6,193 nucleotides of DNA from Robiginitomaculum sp. (GTDB lineage Bacteria > Pseudomonadota > Alphaproteobacteria > Caulobacterales > Maricaulaceae): NCBI GenBank assembly GCA_027071965.1, contig JALSYJ010000005.1, forward strand, positions 1 to 6,193, given 5' to 3'. The notes under the pieces were generated by a model. That model was not told where the DNA came from, did not search any database, and saw only the letters and a list, made by a program, of their open reading frames with translations. The position numbers and the translations under genes were made by a program. The first letter of the stretch is position 1, and each line of letters opens with the position of its first letter. Shown here piece by piece: positions 1 through 5,274 of the stretch.

Positions 1-755
1 GGGTGAAACATGATCCTTCTGCCGTGTCCATGTCTGCGGAAAAATCCGGCAATGGCTATCGGCTAAATGGACAAAAATCATATGTATTTGAGGGATTGCA
101 AGCTGATGGCCTGTTGGTTCTGGCCCGCACCGGCGGGCAGGCAAAAGACGTTGATGGTTTAAGCCTGTTTATGCTGGATGCCAATAATGTAAATGGCATA
201 GTTTCGGAGCAGATCAAATTGCTGGATTCGCGCAATTACGCCAATGTCAGTTTTGACAATGTAGAAGTTTCCGGTGGCGATTTGATTGGCGAAGAGGGGG
301 CTGGTCTATCCATGCTTGAGCCAGCACTAAATGCCGGGCGCATTGGCTTGTCAGCGGAAATGCTTGGTGCGTCTCTGGCCTGTTTTGAAACCAGCATTGC
401 ATATTTGAAAGAGCGCAAGCAATTCGGGCAGATCATCGGCTCATTTCAAGGCTTGCAGCACCGTGCAGCTCATTTGTACTCGGAGCTGGAACTGGTGCGC
501 TCGGCAGTATTAAAGGCGGCGCAGGATTTTGAGAATGCTCCTGAACATGCGGCGATGATTGCCTCTTTGGCCAAGGCCAAATCTGGTGAGGTTGCGATTT
601 TGGCAGCCAATGAAGGTGTGCAGATGCTGGGCGGTATTGGCATGACGGACGAGCTGGACATGGGACTTTATATGAAGCGCATCCGCGCTGCACAGGAATT
701 GCTGGGTGATGCATGGTTTCACTCAAACCGGTTTGCCAGATTCAGGGGGTTTTGA
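1..755 (+). CDS. Acyl-CoA dehydrogenase, PimD/small-subunit type, 5' truncated by window edge
   Basis: This is the C-terminal two thirds of a flavin-dependent acyl-CoA dehydrogenase, which introduces an alpha,beta double bond into an acyl-CoA thioester in the cytoplasm. The frame is open from the first bases, and the first visible residues (KHDPSAVSMSAEKSGNGYRL, then NGQKSYV) belong to the middle beta domain. About 120-130 N-terminal residues therefore lie upstream, and the GTG at 3 is not a real start. The C-terminal helical domain carries the ERKQFG...IGSFQ...QHR signature (about bases 408-470) and GGIGMTDE (about 631-654). The pattern resembles pimeloyl-CoA dehydrogenase small subunits and the FadE partners of heteromeric steroid-type enzymes. 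At the usual catalytic-Glu position (MCAD YEGT) I read LLGD, so it may be the non-catalytic half of a heteromer; this alignment is by eye. It ends at TGA 753-755, two bases before the next gene. The family call is firm, the substrate unknown. Confidence 0.9.
   Translation, partial: VKHDPSAVSMSAEKSGNGYRLNGQKSYVFEGLQADGLLVLARTGGQAKDVDGLSLFMLDANNVNGIVSEQIKLLDSRNYANVSFDNVEVSGGDLIGEEGAGLSMLEPALNAGRIGLSAEMLGASLACFETSIAYLKERKQFGQIIGSFQGLQHRAAHLYSELELVRSAVLKAAQDFENAPEHAAMIASLAKAKSGEVAILAANEGVQMLGGIGMTDELDMGLYMKRIRAAQELLGDAWFHSNRFARFRGF
744..749 (+). promoter_or_regulatory. Ribosome binding site that fixes the start of the second acyl-CoA dehydrogenase
   Basis: AGGGGG lies 8 nt before ATG 758, inside the last codons of the upstream gene. 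This favours 758 over the in-frame ATG at 713, which would add 15 residues unlike the family, overlap the upstream gene by 43 nt, and has no comparable purine-rich element before it. Confidence 0.7.
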
Positions 756-757
756 AC

Positions 758-1993
758 ATGGACTTGGGAATAAGTAAAAAAGTAGAACCTTTGATACAAA
801 AGGTGCGCCATATGATCCGCAATGAGATCATGCCTTTGGAAGGAGAATATTTCTCTGAGGTTGGCAAGGCCGAAGGAGGAAATCGCTTCGCGTTTACTGC
901 CCGGCAGACGGAAATTCTCGAAAGCCTTAAAACCAAAGCCAAGGAACAGGGCTTGTGGAATTTCTGGCTGACAGATTCCGAGCATGGCTTTGGCTTGAAT
1001 ACCGTTGAATATGCTTATCTGGCCGAAGAAACCGGCTGGAGCCATTTGGCCCCGGAGGTGTTTAATTGTGCGGCCCCTGATACTGGTAATATGGAAGTGC
1101 TGGAGCGTTATGGTACCGAGGAGCAAAAGCAAAAATACCTGTTGCCCTTGCTTGCTGGCGAAATTCGCTCTGCCTATGTGATGACTGAGCCGGACGTGGC
1201 TTCGTCTGATGCCACCAATATTGCCATGCCCGCAGTGCTTGAAGATGGCAAATGGGTATTAAATGGCGAAAAGCACTGGGCATCGGGGGCAGGAGACCCC
1301 AGATGCAGCATTTATATTGTAATGGTCAAGACTGACCCCGAAGCGCCGCGCCATGCCCAGCATGCAATGATTTTGGTTCCTGCTGACACTCCTGGTCTGG
1401 AAGTTATTCGACCAATGACGATTTTTGGCGGAGATGATGCCCCGCACGGGCATATGCACCTTCGTTTCACAGATGTACGCGTGCCAGAAGAGAATATGAT
1501 TCTGGGCCGGGGCCGGGGTTTTGAAGTGGCACAAGGGCGTTTGGGGCCGGGGCGTATTCATCATTGCATGCGCGCCATCGGACAGGCCGAGCGGGCATTG
1601 GAACAATTGTGTAAGCGTTCAGTTTCACGTCAGGCTTTTGGTCGACCTTTGGCCAAGCTGGGTGCAAATTATGATATTATTGCCAATTGCCGCATTGAAA
1701 TAGAAAGCGCCCGCTTATTATGCCTAAAGGCTGCGTGGATGATGGACACTCAAGGGGTCAAGGCGGCACAAACTTATATTTCAATGATTAAGGTTGCCGC
1801 GCCTTCAATGGCGTTAAACGTACTGGATGAAGCTATTCAAATGCACGGCGGACTTGGGGTATCACAGGACACACCATTGGCCAATATGTGGACGGCTCTT
1901 CGTACATTGCGTTTTGCTGATGGGCCAGATGCGGTACACCGTATGCAGGTGGCAAGATCAGAACTGCGCCATTACATGAATGCGAAAGTATAA
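758..1993 (+). CDS. Acyl-CoA dehydrogenase, ACAD10/ACAD11-like (LvaC-like)
   Basis: This is a complete 411-residue flavoprotein acyl-CoA dehydrogenase, a normal length for the family. An N-terminal helical domain (about 1-135) is followed by the beta-domain flavin/substrate motif AYVMTEPDVASSDATNI (139-155), NGEKHWASGAGD (169-180), the RQAFG motif (291-295) and QMHGGLGVSQD (361-371). The run AQGRLGPGRIHHCMR (258-272) and C-terminal ADGPD (387-391) are what I recall as hallmarks of the ACAD10/ACAD11 branch. In that branch the usual MCAD catalytic Glu aligns with Asp, here D388. Human ACAD10/11 and Pseudomonas LvaC act with an APH-like kinase on 4-hydroxyacyl-CoAs through a phosphorylated intermediate. 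That kinase is not in this window, so the same role here is inference; a plain acyl-CoA dehydrogenase on branched or long chains is the alternative. Residue 251 is Arg where I recall Glu (GRGRGF instead of GEGRGF). Confidence 0.93.
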   Translation: MDLGISKKVEPLIQKVRHMIRNEIMPLEGEYFSEVGKAEGGNRFAFTARQTEILESLKTKAKEQGLWNFWLTDSEHGFGLNTVEYAYLAEETGWSHLAPEVFNCAAPDTGNMEVLERYGTEEQKQKYLLPLLAGEIRSAYVMTEPDVASSDATNIAMPAVLEDGKWVLNGEKHWASGAGDPRCSIYIVMVKTDPEAPRHAQHAMILVPADTPGLEVIRPMTIFGGDDAPHGHMHLRFTDVRVPEENMILGRGRGFEVAQGRLGPGRIHHCMRAIGQAERALEQLCKRSVSRQAFGRPLAKLGANYDIIANCRIEIESARLLCLKAAWMMDTQGVKAAQTYISMIKVAAPSMALNVLDEAIQMHGGLGVSQDTPLANMWTALRTLRFADGPDAVHRMQVARSELRHYMNAKV

Positions 1994-1998
1994 ATTCG

Positions 1999-2793
1999 AT
2001 GGGGGATATATCAAAGCTTTTTGACATAACAGGCAAAACCGCCCTTGTTACCGGCGGGGCCAGCGGCATAGGTTTAATGGCTACACGTGCTTTGGCCGAG
2101 GCGGGATGCAAGGTGTTGATCGCTTCGCGCAAGGGCGAAGTCTGTGTGCAGGCTGCTAATGCTGTCAACGCCGAATTGGGTGAAGATCGGGTGACGGGCA
2201 TGGCTGGTGACTTGTCGTCCGAAGCCGGGGTGTCGGCCCTGGTTGAGGAAATCAGATCGCGTACTGATCGTCTGGATATTTTGATGAATAATGCCGGGGC
2301 CACATGGGGCGCGCCATTAGGAGAGTTCCCGTGGGCTGGCTGGGACAAGATTATGGCGGTTAATGTTACCGGTGTCTTTGGCTTAACCCAAAGCCTGCTG
2401 CCATTATTGGAGCAGGCTGCTACAGAGGAAGATCCGGCACGCATTGTTAATCTGGGCTCATTTGTAGGCACCCGCGCGGTGGGAAATAATGCCTATTCTT
2501 ATGCTGCATCAAAGGCGGCGGTGCATCATATTACCAGGATTCTGGCCAATGAACTGGCTGCTAGGCAAATTACTGTAAATGCAATTGCTCCGGGGCCTTT
2601 TCCTTCCCGGATGATGGCATTTGTTACCGAGGATGAGAAATTATCCGCAATGATGAAGGCTGAAGTACCTCTGGGTCGGTTGGGGCGGCCTGATGATGTT
2701 GCAGGCGCTATGCTGTTCTTGTGTTCAAGAGCAGGATCATATGTGTCTGGTGCCATATTGCCCCTTGATGGTGCCATGGCAGCAAAACCTTAA
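1999..2793 (+). CDS. SDR family NADP(H) oxidoreductase, RhlG-like
   Basis: This 264-residue classical short-chain dehydrogenase/reductase shows the dinucleotide-binding glycine motif TGGASGIG (18-25), NNAG (97-100), and the catalytic set N122, S154, Y168 and K172 (YAASK). The basic residues in ASRK (42-45) after the second strand suggest NADP(H). The stretches NNAGATWGAPL, GWDKIM, LLPLLEQAA and APGPFPSRMM closely resemble RhlG and related beta-ketoacyl or keto-acyl reductases. The likely reaction is reversible reduction of a keto group on an acyl-CoA or related substrate. The C-terminus reads PLDGAM rather than the common DGG. The gene starts 5 nt after the preceding stop with no clear Shine-Dalgarno, so translation is probably coupled. 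The ACAD10/11-like plus SDR pairing recalls lvaC-lvaD of Pseudomonas putida levulinate degradation. Fold and cofactor are well supported, the substrate is not. Confidence 0.92.
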   Translation: MGDISKLFDITGKTALVTGGASGIGLMATRALAEAGCKVLIASRKGEVCVQAANAVNAELGEDRVTGMAGDLSSEAGVSALVEEIRSRTDRLDILMNNAGATWGAPLGEFPWAGWDKIMAVNVTGVFGLTQSLLPLLEQAATEEDPARIVNLGSFVGTRAVGNNAYSYAASKAAVHHITRILANELAARQITVNAIAPGPFPSRMMAFVTEDEKLSAMMKAEVPLGRLGRPDDVAGAMLFLCSRAGSYVSGAILPLDGAMAAKP

Positions 2794-2800
2794 ACAAAAC

Positions 2801-2805
2801 AGGAG
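2801..2805 (+). promoter_or_regulatory. Ribosome binding site of the MaoC hydratase gene
   Basis: AGGAG stands 6 nt before ATG 2812, in the 18-nt gap between genes. It is the strongest Shine-Dalgarno in the operon and confirms this start. Confidence 0.75.
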
Positions 2806-2811
2806 CATAAA

Positions 2812-3270
2812 ATGGCAATTGTAAGTAAAGAAGAATTACTGTCCGCAGGGGGAACTGATCTTGGAACCTCTGATTGGCTGCCGGTGGATCAGGAGAGGAT
2901 CAATCAGTTTGCCGATGTAACCCTTGATCATCAATTTATCCATATTGATCCGGTTGCTGCGGCAAAAACCCCGTTTGGTGGTACGGTGGCCCACGGGTTT
3001 TTAAGCCTGTCTTTGCTGCCCTTTTTGATGAAGGATTTAACTTTGGTGCCTGATAATGTGGTGATGGGGGTCAATTATGGCTTTAATTCCTTGCGCTTCT
3101 TGTCTCCGGTGCCAGTAAATTCCAAAGTGCGCGCCAATGTAAGTGTTAAGGAAGTCGTGGAAAAGAAGCCGGGACAATATCTTATAACCTACACAGTTGC
3201 ACTGGAAATAGAAGGCGTAGAAAAGCCAGCTTTGGTCGCGGAATGGCTGACTATGATATTTACAGGATAG
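2812..3270 (+). CDS. MaoC/NodN-family (R)-specific enoyl-CoA hydratase
   Basis: This 152-residue single hotdog-fold protein should hydrate trans-2-enoyl-CoA to (3R)-hydroxyacyl-CoA. The hydratase-2 motif is intact: D39 and H44 in LDHQFIHID (38-46) match the catalytic Asp and His five residues apart in PhaJ-type enzymes. It is followed by the PFGGTVAHGFLSLSLLP segment (54-70), with H61-G62 at the head of the central helix. The DHQ-x-IH pattern and the length match the NodN/Rv0130 (HtdZ) group rather than PhaJ itself. A long N-terminal extension or second hotdog repeat is absent, so it probably works as a dimer. It lies directly before an SDR resembling the MFE-2 dehydrogenase domain, which would oxidise exactly its (3R) product. 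This makes beta-oxidation hydration more likely than a role in nodulation or polyester synthesis. Chain-length preference cannot be read. Confidence 0.93.
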   Translation: MAIVSKEELLSAGGTDLGTSDWLPVDQERINQFADVTLDHQFIHIDPVAAAKTPFGGTVAHGFLSLSLLPFLMKDLTLVPDNVVMGVNYGFNSLRFLSPVPVNSKVRANVSVKEVVEKKPGQYLITYTVALEIEGVEKPALVAEWLTMIFTG

Positions 3271-3273
3271 GAT
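3269..3273 (+). promoter_or_regulatory. Ribosome binding site overlapping the MaoC stop codon
   Basis: AGGAT at 3269-3273 begins inside the TAG stop (3268-3270) and sits 5 nt before ATG 3279. The same five bases also occur at 3264-3268. Ribosomes terminating the hydratase gene would cover this site, consistent with coupled translation of hydratase and dehydrogenase. Confidence 0.6.
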
Positions 3274-3278
3274 AGAAC

Positions 3279-4202
3279 ATGAAAATTTCATTTGAAAATC
3301 GAGTTGCGATTGTAACCGGGGCGGGCAATGGTCTGGGCCGGGCCCATGCAATGGAACTGGCCCGTCGCGGAGCCAAGGTGGTGGTTAATGATCTTGGCGG
3401 AGCCAGAGATGGTGAAGGCGCATCAATTTCTGCGGCGCAAATGGTCGCTGATGAGATTAACAAGGATGGCGGTGAAGCCATTGCCAACGGTGCCAATGTC
3501 ACCAAAATGGACGAAGTGCAGGCCATGGTCGATGAGGCAATGTCACGCTGGGGTCGGGTTGATATTCTGGTCAATAATGCCGGGATTTTACGCGATAAAA
3601 CTTTCATCAAGATGGACTTGTCCGACTTTGAGATGGTTGTGGATGTGCATTTGATGGGGTCGGTAAACTGCACCAAAGCGGTATGGCCAATTATGAAAGA
3701 GGCCGGATATGGACGCATTGCCATGACCACCTCATCCTCAGGCCTTTATGGTAATTTTGGCCAAAGCAATTATGGCGCTGCCAAATTGGGTCTGGTTGGC
3801 TTTATGAATACTTTGTGCCTTGAGGGTGCCAAATACGACATTCGCGTCAATGCTTTGGCGCCAGTAGCAGCCACGCGCATGACCGAAGACTTGATGCCCG
3901 AACAAGTATTATCAGTATTAACACCAGAATCAGTAGCTGCTGGACTGGTATTTCTTGTTAGCGAGAATGGCCCAAACCGTACTATTCTGGCTGCTGGTGC
4001 CGGTGGTTATGCCAAGGCAATGATTGTGGAAACCAACGGCATATATCTGGATGATGCGGATCAATCTGCGGAGAATATTGCCCAAAACTGGGATAATATT
4101 ATTGATCCTGCGGGCGCAGAGGAATACACAACCGGCTCCAGCCAATCTATTAAGTTTCTGGGCAAGGCGGCCGCTGCAAAGGGAATTGATTTAAGCCGAT
4201 GA
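3279..4202 (+). CDS. (3R)-hydroxyacyl-CoA dehydrogenase, MFE-2/HSD17B4-like SDR
   Basis: This 307-residue SDR strongly resembles the N-terminal dehydrogenase domain of peroxisomal multifunctional enzyme type 2 (HSD17B4) and the actinobacterial steroid enzymes related to it. It should oxidise (3R)-hydroxyacyl-CoA to 3-ketoacyl-CoA. Visible motifs are TGAGNGLGRAHA (13-24), the acidic D38 in VVNDLGG (35-41) that favours NAD+, NNAG (99-102), and catalytic S152, Y165 and K169 in the segment GLYGNFGQSNYGAAKLG (155-171). The post-catalytic APVAATRMTEDLMP (194-207) is also typical. The C-terminal extension past residue 230 is the region that caps the active site in MFE-2. It ends at residue 307 with no fused hydratase or SCP2 domain; the hydratase is the separate gene just upstream. 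The stop overlaps the next start by 4 nt. Confidence 0.94.
   Translation: MKISFENRVAIVTGAGNGLGRAHAMELARRGAKVVVNDLGGARDGEGASISAAQMVADEINKDGGEAIANGANVTKMDEVQAMVDEAMSRWGRVDILVNNAGILRDKTFIKMDLSDFEMVVDVHLMGSVNCTKAVWPIMKEAGYGRIAMTTSSSGLYGNFGQSNYGAAKLGLVGFMNTLCLEGAKYDIRVNALAPVAATRMTEDLMPEQVLSVLTPESVAAGLVFLVSENGPNRTILAAGAGGYAKAMIVETNGIYLDDADQSAENIAQNWDNIIDPAGAEEYTTGSSQSIKFLGKAAAAKGIDLSR
4199..4202 (+). promoter_or_regulatory. ATGA stop/start overlap coupling the SDR and MDR genes
   Basis: ATG 4199-4201 of the oxidoreductase overlaps TGA 4200-4202 of the SDR. No good Shine-Dalgarno lies at normal distance (nearest is AAAGGGA at 4178-4184, too far), so initiation is likely by termination-reinitiation. 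Confidence 0.7.
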
Positions 4203-5173
4203 AAGCGATCGTATGCAAAGAATTCACCAGCTTCAAAGATTTGCAATTGCTGGACATGCCTGCCCCTGAAGCCGGGTCAGGACAGGTGGTTGTTGATGTC
4301 AAGGCTGCTGGTTTGAATTTTCCTGATCTGTTGTTGATTGCCGGAAAATACCAGATGAAACCAGATACGCCCTTTGTGCCTGGTTCTGAGTGTTCCGGAG
4401 TTATCTCGGCTGTGGGCGATGGGGTGAAAAACTGGAAAGTCGGTGATCGGGTGATTGCCTATACCATGCTTGGCGCAATGGCTGAACAAGTACTGGTTCC
4501 TGCAAGTAATCTGATCCCATTGCCGGAAAACATGCCCTTTGCCAATGGTGCGGGTCTTACCACCACCTATGCCACCAGCCATTACGCATTAAAACAGCGG
4601 GCCAATTTGCAAGCCGGTGAGATAGTGCTGGTATTAGGGGCCGCAGGCGGAGTTGGTCTGGCTACCGTGGAGCTGGCCAAAGCTGCCGGGGCCAAGGTAA
4701 TAGCCGCCGCCAGCACTGATGAAAAACTGGCCTTGACCAAGGCTCATGGTGCTGATGAGTTTATAAATTATTCTAATGAGGACTTAAGAAGCAGAATAAA
4801 AGAGATAACCGGGGGTAAGGGCGTTGACGTGATTTACGATCCTGTTGGCGGGGATCTGGCGGAACCTGCATTTCGCTCTATAGCTTTTAATGGACGCTAT
4901 CTGGTTATAGGCTTTGCCGCTGGCGATATTCCTGCTTTGCCGCTGAATTTGCCATTACTTAAAACTGCGAGCATTGTGGGTGTGTTCTGGGGAGCATGGG
5001 CGATGCGTGATCTTAAAGGGCATGGCAAGAATATGCGTGAACTGATAGAGATGTTTGTGGCAGGCAAAATCAAGGTAACTGTTTCGCGGGAAATACCATT
5101 TTCTGATTTTGCTCAAGGCTTTGCTGATCTGGCCGAACGGCGGGCAAAAGGTAAATTGGTATTGGTTCCTTAA
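4199..5173 (+). CDS. Zinc-independent MDR oxidoreductase, NADPH:quinone oxidoreductase family
   Basis: This 324-residue medium-chain dehydrogenase/reductase has an N-terminal GroES-like domain with VPGSECSGVI (60-69) and VGDRV (81-85). The Rossmann domain follows, with the nucleotide motif GAAGGVG (147-153) and GADEFINY (184-191), and the chain ends in the usual GKLVLVP. The position that holds the catalytic zinc Cys in alcohol dehydrogenases is Asn (AAGLNFPD, 36-43), and no structural-zinc cysteine cluster is present, so it is a zinc-free quinone-reductase type. Such proteins reduce alpha,beta-unsaturated carbonyls, quinones or enoyl thioesters with NADPH. Members often lie at the end of fatty-acid or steroid catabolic operons. 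Here an enoyl-CoA reductase or detoxifying role is inference only. It is the last gene of the operon; no regulatory element is visible inside. Confidence 0.92.
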   Translation: MKAIVCKEFTSFKDLQLLDMPAPEAGSGQVVVDVKAAGLNFPDLLLIAGKYQMKPDTPFVPGSECSGVISAVGDGVKNWKVGDRVIAYTMLGAMAEQVLVPASNLIPLPENMPFANGAGLTTTYATSHYALKQRANLQAGEIVLVLGAAGGVGLATVELAKAAGAKVIAAASTDEKLALTKAHGADEFINYSNEDLRSRIKEITGGKGVDVIYDPVGGDLAEPAFRSIAFNGRYLVIGFAAGDIPALPLNLPLLKTASIVGVFWGAWAMRDLKGHGKNMRELIEMFVAGKIKVTVSREIPFSDFAQGFADLAERRAKGKLVLVP

Positions 5174-5274
5174 AAAACCTCCTGTACACTATGCCTGTCT
5201 TTAGGTCATGCGGTCATAATTTTGCCGAAGTCCTGGGTGATTTGATAACAGGATGCTGGTGGACATAGAATAAT
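5174..5274 (+). other. Intergenic gap between catabolic operon and PBP1A gene
   Basis: These 101 nt hold no gene. A short imperfect hairpin can be drawn at 5191-5209 (ATGCCT pairing with AGG-CAT around a bulged T, loop GTCTTT), but no U-run follows it, so it is a poor terminator. GGTCAT occurs twice, at 5204-5209 and 5212-5217. A promoter for the PBP gene would be expected here: CATAAT at 5215-5220 could be a -10 box but has no good -35, while TTGATA (5242-5247) and TAGAAT (5266-5271) match the boxes at 18-nt spacing yet lie too close to ATG 5275. The gap may simply be read through from the operon. Confidence 0.5.

Noticed and set aside
3..755. GTG at base 3 as a true gene start
   Set aside because: The first residues match the middle domain of acyl-CoA dehydrogenases, so the gene extends upstream; the GTG is an internal Val codon.
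713..757. ATG 713 as start of the second acyl-CoA dehydrogenase
   Set aside because: It adds 15 residues unlike the family and overlaps the upstream gene, while ATG 758 has AGGGGG 8 nt upstream and a normal family N-terminus.
1833..2471. Antisense open frame of 212 codons
   Set aside because: It lies opposite two well-supported genes, spans their junction, and its translation shows no recognisable domain; it is a shadow of codon bias.
3260..3730. Antisense open frame of 156 codons opposite the MFE-2-like SDR
   Set aside because: It has low-complexity Ser/Ala/Pro-rich content typical of a reverse-strand shadow and overlaps a gene with full catalytic motifs.
5164..5179. GGTT/AACC inverted repeat around the MDR stop codon
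   Set aside because: Four base pairs with an eight-base A/T-rich loop is too weak to be a terminator.
5191..5209. Hairpin as an intrinsic terminator of the catabolic operon
   Set aside because: The stem is only six pairs with a bulge and is not followed by a T-run.
5204..5217. Repeated GGTCAT as an operator
   Set aside because: Two six-base copies two bases apart are easily due to chance; no regulator is nearby to support a site.
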